Position numbers and translations under genes: made by a program. 44,981 bases of DNA, taken from contig JAUCBJ010005672.1 in the NCBI GenBank assembly GCA_032718475.1, forward strand, positions 1 through 44,981. The letters are read 5' to 3'. A model generated the notes under the pieces. It saw nothing but the letters and a program-made list of their open reading frames with translations, ran no database searches and was not told the origin of the DNA. Positions 8,712-20,568 of the stretch are shown in pieces (position 1 is the first letter of the stretch; each line of letters starts with the position of its first letter). The stretch is from Nemertoderma westbladi. Its lineage: Eukaryota; Xenacoelomorpha; Nemertodermatida; Nemertodermatidae.

Positions 8712-9875
8712 CTTTGGCTACAACTACTGTACGTGTCTATACGATGCTATGTTTATGCCTTAATCTATTACACATGTATTTTATTTGACTGACAGCAGTG
8801 AAGTGCTAAAAACAAGTCACTTTTTGTTTCTCCATAATATTCTAATTATGAAATAATATGTCACCATTTTCATTGAGTGTTTTTTTAAATTATGAATGCC
8901 ATTAGTCTTCAGTCTTGGATGTGTTTAATTGCTTGCAGCTGTGTCCCATTAACTTATCCAATTATTTTCAAATAATATAGTCTTTACGTAAACGCCACAT
9001 CCTCATATTCTAACTGTTGACAATTATTAGGGCCTACATAATTGTTTTGTGTTGTGGAACAATTATTAAACTAAACTGCTGCACTAAATATTGTTACTGC
9101 ATTCTGTATATGAAGTCAAAAATTATTAACAAAGGTTAGCAACAACTCTTTAACTTCATTGAGTATTAACGTGTTATGTGAACCTTACCATTCATTCAGT
9201 GAACCTTACCATTCATTCAGTTAACCTTAGTGTACAATTTTATCACAACAACATTGTCAACAACAACAACGAATATTGTGCACCAAAATTTACAACCTGG
9301 TAAACTTCGATTGTATACTTTGAGAAGTCCATCTGAGCGAAATTGGCTGTAATTCGAAAAAAATTCCTATTTAATAGTAGAAGTATTTTGTATAATTAGT
9401 TAATATATATTTAATGCACCATCACAACATCTGCAAAGATATGGGTATAATAACACCGCAGTAGCTAATTAACCAACAGAAAATAATAACAGCAAAGTAT
9501 TAGCACGACAAAAAGGCAAAAGCATTAAGAACAAAAAAGAGAGAAAAATTTGATAGCGTGTTTCTAAATACTGTAGTTCTAAAACTATAGTTGGACTGGT
9601 TCCCAGCGCAAGCAGCTAGGCTAGGCAATAGCAAAAATCCCAATGAATGAGGGAGCTGGAAGAACAGTACATGTAGGCCTATAGAGAGACGGTTGCATTT
9701 TGATAACTTAATTACTTTTCTAATTATTGTAATTCGTTCTAATTGCTGTATAATTACACATTTCTTAAAGCTAATCACTAATTAATAACTATAATCAAAT
9801 GGGATATGGGAATTATAGCTGTATAATTTTTAAGTATAATTATTTACATCTTATACTACCAGCAAGCTGGCTTTA

Positions 9876-10733
9876 AACGAACCTGCCCCTCAAACCAGTA
9901 CCCTGAGTGAGCGAAAATGAAAACACGATAAATTGCCATCAACTCAACGATAGAAACACCAGCTGCTGGTATTCATGTGGGCCTAGTAAGCTACTACTAT
10001 TTATTGAAATAGCCCAAACTGCAGAGAAGTATATTACTTGCCAAAATTATTACTATCTCACTCTAACCCAGACAGTAATCAAACATCAACTGTAAGTTTG
10101 TATAATGTATTACCCCACCAGATGAATAGCTCTTCCCAGTGAATCCAATGACAATAATCTATAAGGTTACTCACTGCTATGTTAGGTGGGAGGGAGTTGA
10201 TGATAATGAATGAGGAGGGACACAACTAACACTACGTTTGTCTATATGGACGGTCTCCTTACAGCCAGCTGGCTGGCTTTTCTAGTTGAATCATATTATT
10301 CCGCAACTAAATAATTTACTCTTTTAGACGAATTTGTGCGTTTTTTTGCCGGACTAACAAATTTTGGCGACGTTCTGTGCGAGATTGGCGATATTTGAAA
10401 AGATTCTGAGGCTCAAATATGTTGCTCAGATGACTGAATATCTCAAATAAAAAAGTTGGTGCCTACTCGACGAGTTGAAATCGGTGAAATTCGACTTTAA
10501 ATTTTCAAAACCGCTATTTTTCAGTGACCCCGTGATCGAAACGCCACAAAAAATATACAGTCTTGTGCGCAACCAAAATTTATGGAGAGTTTGTTATTAA
10601 AATTTTTGCGTACCTGCTTGAGTTTTTGAGATATTGGATGGTTATACATACACACACACACAACCACATCGTGTTTTTAAACGGCTCAACTCTTGACAAG
10701 AACTACCCTGGCCTATTAATAGGCAGGTTCGTT
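9876..10733. mobile_element. MITE-like element, copy 1
   Basis: Short perfect inverted ends (AACGAACCTGCC at 9876-9887 and its complement at 10722-10733) bound 858 bp with no plausible transposase. The inside has a (CA)n tract near 10650. Flanking bases are not a clear target duplication, so assignment to a transposon group is not possible. Confidence 0.4.
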
Positions 10734-11616
10734 ATAAAATAATTAATTTCCATTAAATGATGCAAATGCTGTTTTACCCTAACCAACATTAATTAAAACA
10801 ATCCCACATAAAAAGTCGGGAGGTATGGGGAATCATACCCGATAAATGCAATCCTGCCAGAGGGCTGGAGTGCTGTATACTGCCAATATTTATCGGACTA
10901 CTCTCCCTTTGGGTTATATTTATGGTTTATATATATTTTGATGTTACTGGCCTGATTTGAGTGGGAATTCTGAAGTTGCACTAATTGTTTGTTAGTAAAA
11001 GTGTGAAAGTTACAAAAGCGCGAACAAGGAGCCCATGTCATGATTCATGAAATCATCCCAGAACATATATGTACAGTACTTATTTAACATGGGATTATTT
11101 AACATCTTTATGATTGTTTAACAACTTTAGGCCAATATAATTTATAGTACTCGTTATAAGCGTTTAATTTTAATAAAAATAATTTTAATTATTTAAAATT
11201 CTGTGAACCGAAATAATTGCAATTTATGCTGCACATTTATAATGGGGGGAGGGGAAATTGGAATTTTTTATTGGACGTTAAATCAGTTAAAACAAGCACC
11301 AAGGATAGCATTAAAATATAACATATAAAGTAGGAAAAGGTAACGGCAACAAACAAATGTACAGTATATGGTGTTCAACATGTCCTAGAAAATGTGTTTT
11401 ATCGGAAAACGGTAAAAAATAGAAAAAACATTGATAAATAAAATGACCTTCAATAGTTTGGAAACACTATTTACCAAATTTACAACAAAATTATGGTAAA
11501 ATTTAGAGCTAACAAACATAGTGGATACGAGTTAAAAGTTATAAATGCAACAACCACAAAATTATTGTAATTTTATTAAAAAATATTGTAATTATGATAA
11601 GACATTTATCATTGTA

Positions 11617-11641
11617 GGGGGGGGGGGGGGGGGGGGGGGGG
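11617..11641 (+). repeat. Poly-G tract (25 G)
   Basis: An uninterrupted run of 25 G's about 220 bp upstream of the peptide exon. The corresponding tract in the second copy is 20 G's (17115-17134), so the tract has changed length since duplication. Confidence 0.95.
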
Positions 11642-11863
11642 AGATTTTAGCAGCACAGCACACCCTCGGTCCGCCCCTGATTTGTAGGCCACAATGATGT
11701 AGAAAATTGACAATTTATTGTGTGATAGCATTAGTGTTAAAATTTGTTAAAATTACTTAGACAAGTTGTAATCTACTGTAGTTAATAAAATTACAGTTTA
11801 AAAATTTAATATTAAAAAAGTTATTAGTGTTTTTCGTTTGCAATCTCTATAATTGCAGGAAAG

Positions 11864-12100
11864 ATGCAGCTACAACTACAACATATAGTAATCGCTGTTC
11901 TGCTGTTTGTTGCATTGGCTGTTGATGGGAAGCCGCTGTTACGGGATACAAGAGATACCGGTAATGGCTATGAGGCATTAGATGAAAAGCGCGGTGATGC
12001 GGTTCGGGACGTACCCCCTAGTCCTTCTTCTACAGCTCCTCCTCCCCCACCTCCTCCAAAACCTCCAGGACCTTTCAATGGAAATTGGAACTCCGGCTAA
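11864..12100 (+). CDS. Predicted secreted proline-rich peptide precursor, copy 1
   Basis: A 78-codon frame starting MQLQLQHIVIAVLLFVALAVDG, a textbook signal peptide (basic/polar start, hydrophobic core, AVDG cleavage region). The mature part has a dibasic KR site (DEKRGDAV) followed by a 35-residue tail with PPPPPPPKPPGP and ending NWNSG. The ATG lies five bases after a good splice acceptor (AATTGCAG at 11851-11858), so this is probably the coding exon of a gene with an untranslated first exon upstream. AATAAA follows at 12140. The layout (signal, KR, C-terminal Gly) would suit a neuropeptide or other processed secreted peptide, but I recognise no family. The identical protein at 17357-17593 suggests recent duplication, so conservation there is not evidence of selection. 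Confidence 0.55.
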   Translation: MQLQLQHIVIAVLLFVALAVDGKPLLRDTRDTGNGYEALDEKRGDAVRDVPPSPSSTAPPPPPPPKPPGPFNGNWNSG

Positions 12101-13816
12101 AATTACAAGCATACACAATGTACTGATTAATATAAAAAAAATAAATAAACCTACTGTACTACTGTACAGTGTACAGTAATACTGGGGTGATTGGTGTAAG
12201 TTATTTTTTCTTGGTTGTTAATTGGTAATATCTCAATTATTATTAATAATAAATTTACAAATCTGTTTTCCTCATTACAAATCAGTAAGTTTGGTTTCAA
12301 ATATGAGCACCCTGTCGCAACTTGATGTCCCTGGTTATAATTTCTTACAAATTGTTACAAATCCCAGCATTCAATTACAAATACTCAGTCCAAGCAACCA
12401 ATCGATCGACCAACCTCAAATCCAAGTAACCAGTAATAAATAGAGCACCGTGTAGGCCTAACACTTAGTATCTCGATGATCAGACTGTCCAGTTTCAAAT
12501 CTGACTACTCAAGTTACAAACTCTGAGTGTCAGTTAACTTTGTAGGCTATCTGCAACAGAACTTATACTTTCATTATACTGTATCTTGCACAGGCTAAGA
12601 ATGTATAAAAAATTCACATTATTACTGTCAATGGGGTTGGGATCAGTCGATTTAGATTCCAGTTTATAGCCACAGTGGATATCTGTGTGGCTTCGTAAAT
12701 AATTTAATAATTTGAAAATACTGAAGAAAGCAATGTTTATGAAAGATATACATACACTTGCTTGCTAACTAACTTTGTTAAAATATCATGTTGCCAAAAC
12801 ATAATTAACTTCCCTCTACGAATATGATTTTAATTAAATACATACAACTTTTGTTGTCACCCTTTACTCCCAGTTATCATCTAGTTATCCCCCTTGGTAA
12901 AATAACTATTAGTTCTATGGGTAACCTGGCAACCCAGTTATCCACCCATGGGAAGATAACTACTGTATTAGTTCTATAGGTAACATGGCAACCATTATTA
13001 CATCAGGCCGCATTTTTCAAAAACTCTTCTGTAGGTACAGTACCGGTATCACCAATATTAGTGCTAGTTTCAGTTTGCGTACCAGTATACCGGTATTGTC
13101 AGACGAGCAGACAGTAGGCACCAACCTTTTTCGTTAACAAAGGTTGTCAACAATTTGGCAACAACTACTGTACGTGTCTATGCGATGCTATGTTTATGCC
13201 TTAATCTATTAGACATGTAATTTATTTGACTGACAGCAGTGAAGTGCTAAAAACAAGTCACTTTTTGTTTCTCCATAATATTCTAATTATGAAATAATAT
13301 GTCACCATTTTCATTGAGTGTTTTTTTAAATTATGAATGCCATTAGTCTTCAGTCTTGGATATGTTTAATTGCTTGCAGCTGTGTCTCATTGACTTATCC
13401 AATTATTTTCAAATGATATAGTCTTTACGTAAACGCCACATCCTCATATTCTAACTGTTGACATAACAGTTATTAGGGCCTACATGATTGTTTTGTGTTG
13501 TGGAACAACTATTAAACAGCTGCACTAAATATTGTTACTGCATTCTGTATATGAAGTCAAAAATTATTAACAAAGGTTAGCAACAACTCTTTAACTTCAT
13601 AGAGTATTAACGTGTTATGTGAACCTTACCATTCATTCAGTGAACCTTACCATTCATTCAGTTAACCTTAGTGTACAATTTTATCACAACAACATTGTCA
13701 ACAACAACAACGAATATTGTGCAACAAAATTTAAAACCTGGTAAACTTCGATTGTATACTTTGAGAAGTCCATCTGACAGAAATTGGCTGTAATTCGAAA
13801 AAAATTAATATTTAAT

Positions 13817-14264
13817 ACTACTACTACTACTAGGTCGAGCGAACTCGGACAGTGGAAATGAGATCCTTCCAGGCTTCCCGATTCTCCATAGTTGTCGCAA
13901 TTTCGTTTCTCCCAAGTTCAGTATCCCTTTCAAGTTGATCTACTGTATATATGTTATGGCAGGTCGTCCACGACTACGCTTTCCATGAGTTGGTTGCCAG
14001 AGAAGTAGATCTGGTATGATCTCGTCTTTACTTCGCCAGCAGTGCCCACTGAATCTTAATCTGCGTTCACGGAGGGTGGTTGATACAGGTGGTATTGTAC
14101 CATAAAGCTCGGCGTTTGTCATGTGTTGTCTCCAGCTGATGTTTAGGGCTGCCTTTAGTAGTCTTGTGTAGCAACCATCAATTCGTTGTTCAAGTGATTT
14201 AGTCAGTGTCCAGGTCTCACCCCCGTATAAAAATACACTTTCCACTGTGGCTCGAAAGAACTTA
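13817..14264 (-). pseudogene. LINE (non-LTR retrotransposon) 3' end, 5'-truncated
   Basis: The minus strand encodes the C-terminal end of a LINE reverse-transcriptase protein: SKFFRATVESVFLYGG, ETWTLTKSLEQRIDG, LRERRLRFSGHCWRS, LLLWQPTHGKRSRGRP. A short insertion near 13943 shifts the frame. After it DQLERDTELGRNEI and ENREAWKDLI continue in another frame to a TAG at 13832-13830. The stop merges into a (TAG)n trinucleotide tail (13830-13817), as in LINEs with microsatellite 3' ends. The 5' side is lost near 14264. The fragment occurs only in the second duplication copy. Confidence 0.8.
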
Positions 14265-14590
14265 CTGTGGCTGATGGCTTAGATGTGGCTGCATCACATC
14301 TATTCCCAAGGCTCAATGGTCAACATCTACTCCCCTATGGTGGCTACGCCACATCTACTCAACAATGGAGGCTGTTCCACATCTACTCTCCAATGGTGAC
14401 TGCACCACATCTATCCACAATGGTGGCTGCATCACCTCTACTACCCTATGGTCAACATCTACTCCCCATGGTGGCTGCGCCACATCCACACCCCAATGGT
14501 CAACATCGACTCCCCTATGGTGGCTGCACCACATCTAGGCCTACACCCCAATGGTGGATGCACCACATCACCCAAACGGTGGCTGAATCA
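14265..14590 (+). repeat. Degenerate minisatellite (GGTGGCTGCACCACATCTAC family)
   Basis: Roughly ten imperfect units mixing GGTGGCTGCACCACATCTAC with CCCCAATGGTCAACATC in irregular order. Each unit has a small hairpin (GGTGGCTGCACCACA). The overlapping 110- and 61-codon frames read through the repeat and are not genes. Confidence 0.8.
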
Positions 14591-15346
14591 TATGTATAAA
14601 TATAATAATAATAATAAAATATGTAATGTATAAAGTGGTTTATCAATAACACTACCAGCCTACATGTACTGTAAAGTTTATCCTGGAAATATTATTATCT
14701 CATTGGACAATCCATCTTTGGAATAAATAATCAAAATTCTCAATATCGCTTTGCCAAAGCGTTTAAGTAACCATCTTTCCTATACCAGGTAGTCATCATG
14801 TCAATACCTGAAAACACGGCATCTAAAATCGTTCATTGAAACCTTCTACTACAATTATCCAATCAGAATCGGTAATTTATAAGTAAAGGAAGTGTGATAG
14901 TGCCACAATTGGATGAAACCAACTATAATCAGTTAAAATTATGCAATCCGTAGTGAAATAAATTCAGTGTATACAAAAATATACAGTCGGCCGGAAAGGG
15001 TTAAGAACAAAAAAAGAGAGAAAAATTTGATTGCGTGTTTCTAAATACTGTATTTCTAAAACTATAGTTGGACTGGTTCCCAGCGCCAGCAGCTAGGCTA
15101 GGCAATAGCAAGCATCCCAATGAATGAGGGAGCTGGAAGTACAGTACATGTATAGAGAGACGGTTGCATTTTGATAACTTAATTACTTTTCTAATTATTG
15201 TAATTCGTTCTAATTGCTGTATAATTACACATTTCTTATAGCTAATGACTAATTAAAAACTATAATCGAATGGGATATGGGAATTATAGCTGTATAATTT
15301 TTAAGTATAATTATTTACATCTTATACTACCAGCAAGCTGGCTTTA

Positions 15347-16231
15347 AACGAACCTGCCCCTCAAACCAGTACCCTGAGTGAGCGAAAATGAAAACACGAT
15401 AAATTGCCATCAACTCAACGATAGAAACACCAGCTGCTGGTATTCATGTGGGCCTAGTAAGCTACTACTATTTATTGAAATAGCCCAAACTGCAGAGAAG
15501 TATATTACTTGCCAAAATTATTACTATCTCACTCTAACCCAGACAGTAATCAAACATCAACTGTAAGTTTGTATAATGTATTACCCCACCAGATGAATAG
15601 CTCTTCCCAGTGAATCCAATGACAATAATCTATAAGGTTACTCACTGCTATGTTAGGTGGGAGGGAGTTGATGATAATGAATGAGGAGGGACACAACTAC
15701 ACTACGTTTGTCTATATGGACGGTCTCCTTACAGCCAGCTGTCTGGCTTTTCTAGTTGAATCATATTATTCCGCAACTAAATAATTTACTCTTTTAGACG
15801 AATTTGTGCGTTTTTTTGCCGGACTAACAAATTTTGGCGACGTTCTGTGCGAGATTGGCGATATTTGAAAAGATTCTGAGGCTCAAATATGTTGCTCAGA
15901 TGACTGAATATCTCAAATAAAAAAGTTGGTGCATACTCGACGAGTTGAAATCGGTGAAATTCGACATTAAATTTTCAAAACCGCTATTTTTCAGTGACCC
16001 CGTGATCGAAACGCCACAAAAAATATACAGTCTTGTGCGCAACCAAAATTTATGGAGAGTTTGTTATTAAAATGTTTGCGTACCTGCTTGAGTTTTTGAG
16101 ATATTGGATGGTTATACATATACTGTATATATATATATACAATACACACACACACACACAACCACATCGTGTTTTTAAACGGCTCAACTCTTGACAAGAA
16201 CTACCCTGGCCTATTAATAGGCAGGTTCGTT
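15347..16231. mobile_element. MITE-like element, copy 2
   Basis: The same unit as at 9876-10733, with identical 12-base inverted ends (15347-15358 and 16220-16231). It is 885 bp because of an expanded TA/CA microsatellite near 16120-16160. It was duplicated as part of the large block and did not insert separately. Confidence 0.4.
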
Positions 16232-17114
16232 ATAAAATAATTAATTTCCATTAAATGATGCAAATGCTGTTTTACCCTAACCAACATTAATTAAAACAAT
16301 CCCACATAAAAAGTCGGGAGGTATGGGGAATCATACCCGATAAATGCAATCCTGCCAGAGGGCTGGAGTGCTGTATACTGCCAATATTTATCGGACTACT
16401 CTCCCTTTGGGTTATATTTATGGTTTATATATATTTTGATGTTACTGGCCTGATTTGAGTGGGAATTCTGAAGTTGCACTAATTGTTTGTTAGTAAAAGT
16501 GTGAAAGTTACAAAAGCGCGAACAAGGAGCCCATGTCATGATTCATGAAATCATCCCAGAACATATATGTACAGTACTTATTTAACATGGGATTATTTAA
16601 CATCTTTATGATTGTTTAACAACTTTAGGCCAATATAATTTATAGTACTCGTTATAAGCGTTTAATTTTAATCAAAATAATTTTAATTATTTAAAATTCT
16701 GTGAACCGAAATAATTGCAATTTATGCTGCACATTTATAATGGGGGGAGGGGAAATTGGAATTTTTTATTGGACGTTAAATCAGTTAAAACAAGCACTAA
16801 GGATAGCATTAAAATATAACATATAAAGTAGGAAAAGGTAACGGCAACAAACAAATGTACAGTATATGGTGTTCAACATGTCCTAGAAAATGTGTTTTAT
16901 CGGAAAACGGTAAAAAATAGAAAAAACATTGATAAATAAAATGACCTTCAATAGTTTGGAAACACTATTTACCAAATTTACAACAAAATTATGGTAAAAT
17001 TTAGAGCTAACAAACATAGTGGATACGAGTTAAAAGTTATAAATGCAACAACCACAAAATTATTGTAATTTTATTAAAAAATATTGTAATTATGATAAGA
17101 CATTTATCATTGTA

Positions 17115-17134
17115 GGGGGGGGGGGGGGGGGGGG
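17115..17134 (+). repeat. Poly-G tract (20 G)
   Basis: Counterpart of the 25-G run in copy 1, here 20 G's. Uninterrupted poly-G of this length is also prone to sequencing length error. Confidence 0.95.
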
Positions 17135-17356
17135 AGATTTTAGCAGCACAGCACACCCTCGGTCCGCCCCTGATTTGTAGGCCACAATGATGTAGAAAAT
17201 TGACAATTTATTGTGTGATAGCATTAGTGTTAAAATTTGTTAAAATTACTTAGACAAGTTGTAATCTACTGTAGTTAATAAAATTACAGTTTAAAAATTT
17301 AATATTAAAAAAGTTATTAGTGTTTTTCGTTTGCAATCTCTATAATTGCAGGAAAG

Positions 17357-17593
17357 ATGCAGCTACAACTACAACATATAGTAATCGCTGTTCTGCTGTT
17401 TGTTGCATTGGCTGTTGATGGGAAGCCGCTGTTACGGGATACAAGAGATACCGGTAATGGCTATGAGGCATTAGATGAAAAGCGCGGTGATGCGGTTCGG
17501 GACGTACCCCCTAGTCCTTCTTCTACAGCTCCTCCTCCCCCACCTCCTCCAAAACCTCCAGGACCTTTCAATGGAAATTGGAACTCCGGCTAA
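17357..17593 (+). CDS. Predicted secreted proline-rich peptide precursor, copy 2
   Basis: The 78-residue product is identical to that at 11864-12100: signal peptide, KR dibasic site, proline-rich tail ending NWNSG. The splice acceptor (AATTGCAG ending at 17351) and the poly(A) signal (17633-17638) are kept. No broken feature separates the copies, so both could be expressed. Identical coding sequence together with small differences in the surrounding DNA suggests a young duplication or selection; the present data cannot decide. Function unknown. Confidence 0.55.
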   Translation: MQLQLQHIVIAVLLFVALAVDGKPLLRDTRDTGNGYEALDEKRGDAVRDVPPSPSSTAPPPPPPPKPPGPFNGNWNSG

Positions 17594-18771
17594 AATTACA
17601 AGCATACACAATGTACTGATTAATATAAAAAAAATAAATAAACCTACTGTACTACTGTACAGTAATACTGGGGTGATTGGTGTAAGTTATTTTTTCTTGG
17701 TTGTTAATTGGTAATATCTCAATTATTATTAATAATAAATTTACAAATCTGTTTTCCTCATTACAAATCAGTAAGTTTGGTTTCAAATATGAGCACCCTG
17801 TCGCAACTTGATGTCCCTGGTTATAATTTCTTACAAATTGTTACAAATCCCAGCATTCAATTACAAATACTCAGTCCAAGCAACCAATCGATCGACCAAC
17901 CTCAAATCCAAGTAACCAGTAATAAATAGAGCACCGTGTAGGCCTAACACTTAGTATCTCGATGATCAGACTGTCCAGTTACAAATCTGACTACTCAAGT
18001 TACAAACTCTGAGTGTCAGTTAACTTTGTAGGCTATCTGCAACAGAACTTATACTTTCATTATACTGTATCTTGCACAGGCTAAGAATGTATAAAAAATT
18101 CACATTATTACTGTCAATGGGGTTGTGATCAGTCGATTTAGATTCCAGTTTATAGCCACAGTGGATATCTGTGTGGCTTCGTAAATAATTTAATAATTTG
18201 AAAATACTGAAGAAAGCAATGTTTATGAAAGATATACATACACTTGCTTGCTAACTAACTTTGTTAAAATATCATGTTGCCAAAACATAATTAACTTCCC
18301 TCTACGAATATGATTTTAATTAAATACATACAACTTTTGTTGTCACCCTTTACTCCCAGTTATCATCTAGTTATCCCCCTTGGTAAAATAACTATTAGTT
18401 CTATGGGTAACCTGGCAACCCAGTTATCCACCCATGGGAAGATAACTATTAGTTCTATAGGTAACATGGCAACCATTATTACATCAGGCCGCATTTTTCA
18501 AAAACTCTTCTGTAGGTACAGTACCGGTATCAACAATATTAGTGCTAGTTTCAGTTTGCGTACCAGTATACCGGTATTGTCAGACGAGCAGACAGTAGGC
18601 ACCAACCTTTTTCGTTAACAAAGGTTGTATAAAAATTTACAAAAGTTATCCAAACATACTCAAAAGTATTGCAGTCATCCAATTGGATGTTACAGATACA
18701 GTATTGTTGTGGTGTTCGATTTAATAGGTTTGCATACCATCAGTTTTGCTCACTAATATGCTACTACAGCA

Positions 18772-19538
18772 AAGGCCGGTTTTGGCAAATTTTAGAGCAA
18801 CCCAGGTTGCCGCTCAAGTTATTGCTCCGTGTAAACACGAAGTTGCTGTAAAAAAAGTTGCCGTAAAAGTTGCTTAAATTTGACGGCAACTTAAGAAACA
18901 ATTTGAGTGGACGGATTAAAGCGGAATAATCAAATTAAATTATTAGATGAAATCTGTTTTTTGGGAAGAATTCCATGGTTGTTTATTGTTCACCCCCACT
19001 TGAATTTTATTCTTATATCTATGCCATGTCTGACTGAGCTATTGTTGTTTTATATTCACTTATTATTATGGATACACTAGGCTTACTCATGCACATTGCC
19101 CATGCACATGTTTGTTCAAAAAATTCGAATAATTCCTTTATGTTCCGAAATTGCCAACCACTATTGAGGTGTCGATGTTTCCTTGATTTATTCTGGTTAC
19201 AAACACTTCCATAAATGTAAATGACACCTGTAGCAAGATCATGGTAGGGGGCCTATAGAATTTGTATAGAATTTACAATTATGATAATGTAAAATAGCGC
19301 GACAGAGGGAATCCGAAATGTTACATAATTATTGGGAGGCTGTGTAATAATATAATAATTGCCTAGTTTCTAAAGAGATAACTATTTTACATTAAATTCT
19401 CGAGGTTGCTCAAAAAGTTGCCGGCCAAGTTGCTGGTAAAATTTGCACTTTTAAACTGCGAATAAATTAAGTTGCTCCAAAAAAATTACTGGTTGCCGAC
19501 AAAGTTACTCAAAAAGTTGCCACGTTTAAACCGGCCTT
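18772..19538. mobile_element. MITE-like element with AAGGCCGGTTT ends
   Basis: Ends AAGGCCGGTTT (18772-18782) and AAACCGGCCTT (19528-19538) are perfect complements. Both flanks then carry interspersed AGTTGCC/GAGCAAC words in opposite orientation, so the inverted repeat continues in degenerate form for 100 bp or more. It encodes no transposase. No target duplication is clear. Confidence 0.5.
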
Positions 19539-19539
19539 A

Positions 19540-20066
19540 ATGGCTGACATGCAGTTATCAGAATGTACCCACAATGATTGATTGTTTGTTGTTTTGGTTA
19601 TTGTTGATAGTCAAGCACAAAACATAATTAAAACTGTGGTGTCATGCGAGCTCGGTGAGAGTGCGGTGCGGTGACAGGGCTGTGAAAATGCAATGCCAGT
19701 CACTCACAGCGTTTTGTTTTTGGAAACAACGTTTCGAGAACGCGGCAGGGAAATTTTCAGTAGGCTAATATCTCAATTTTTTAATAAAATATCCCGCTAT
19801 ACCGCCACACCGTTTCCTTATGTCTTACTTAAGTTAGGTTTGGACTATATAAATTTATATATTAATTATTATTCGAAGATCACCGTAAAACCAGACATTT
19901 GCTTTACAATTAGTTATCTGCCACGGATAAATAACTAATGTAAATGTATATGATTGTACCCCCAAAATTTCCATGCCCCATTTTTATTCTTAGTCCCCCA
20001 AACAAAACCCTTTTATAAATGTTGGGTTGGCAGAACCTATCCCGTGTGGAGATCGGGTGACAACAT
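19540..20066. other. Unassigned intergenic sequence
   Basis: No domain, splice pair or RNA is recognisable. The 81-codon frame at 19693-19938 is unremarkable. TTATCTGCCACGGATAAATAACTA near its end shares words with the foldback element at 20067. Confidence 0.4.
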
Positions 20067-20184
20067 ATTTATCACCCAGTTATTTAGTTATTTTACGAGT
20101 TATTTATCCTCGGGGAGTTAACGAAACCCTCGGCTTCGCCTCGTGTTTGTTAACTGCCCTCGGATAAATAACTGGGTGATAAAT
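20067..20184. mobile_element. Foldback hairpin element
   Basis: A perfect 20-base inverted repeat (20067-20086 and 20165-20184, containing TATCACCCAGTTATTTA) encloses about 78 bp. Inside is a second stem, GTTAACGAAAC with GTTTGTTAAC, around CCTCGGCTTCGCCTCG. Together they form one long foldback. The TTATTTATCC and AGTTATC words recur at 12875, 12935, 19915 and 44340, so a family of such sequences is likely. Confidence 0.75.
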
Positions 20185-20189
20185 AATGT

Positions 20190-20568
20190 TATTCATTTCA
20201 TTAGTCATCTGAGGTCAAACCGTTCTACCTTAACTGTTTAATATGATAACTACGGTGACGAGAGCGCGAGAATTCATTTTTAAAAACTAAGAAAGGGTTT
20301 CAACTTTAAAGTAAGATAGAACGGTAACACACTTGTGTTGTTTTAACTTAATAGAGATATTAAAATATCACCTGCCCCTGGCGTTTCTATTTGAGCATAT
20401 TTTAAATGTTTGCCTGATATCCAATTGATGTGTACCGCCTTCTGACAAAGCGGCACCCAGTTTAAGCTATTAATCACAGCTAGCGAGTAGAGACCCACGG
20501 ACGGCGACCTTCAAACAAACAGGTGCAGAGCCGGAAAGAACTGTCGTGCTTTGCTTGGCTTGTGGTAC
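20190..20568. other. Unassigned sequence left of the BEL/Pao LTR-like arm
   Basis: No gene or repeat family is recognised. Confidence 0.4.

Larger units (their letters stand above)
8712..13147. repeat. Large tandem duplication, copy 1
   Basis: About 4.4 kb that recurs at 13153-18628 with very high similarity. It starts at a TTTGGCNACAACTACTG junction and ends at TTCGTTAACAAAGGTTGT in both copies. It contains a MITE-like unit (9876-10733), a poly-G run of 25 (11617-11641) and the secreted-peptide exon (11864-12100). A 21-bp direct repeat TGAACCTTACCATTCATTCAG occurs twice near 9180-9220. Outside these I see no gene in the block. Confidence 0.92.
13153..18628. repeat. Large tandem duplication, copy 2
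   Basis: Second copy of the 8712-13147 unit, with an offset of about 5.47-5.49 kb over most of its length. The difference from copy 1 lies mainly at 13813-15001, about 1.2 kb with a LINE tail and minisatellite. At the same place copy 1 has an unrelated sequence of about 150 bp. A dinucleotide expansion near 16120-16160 adds about 20 bp. All other features, including the MITE and peptide exon, recur. Confidence 0.92.

Noticed and set aside
9907-10095. 62-codon frame identical in both duplication copies (also 15378-15566)
   Set aside because: It lies in the MITE-like unit, has no domain or signal, and identity is explained by the duplication itself.
12222-12443. 73-codon frame conserved in both copies (also 17708-17929)
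   Set aside because: It lies after the poly(A) signal of the peptide exon and is composed of TTACAAAT-rich sequence. Identity follows from duplication.
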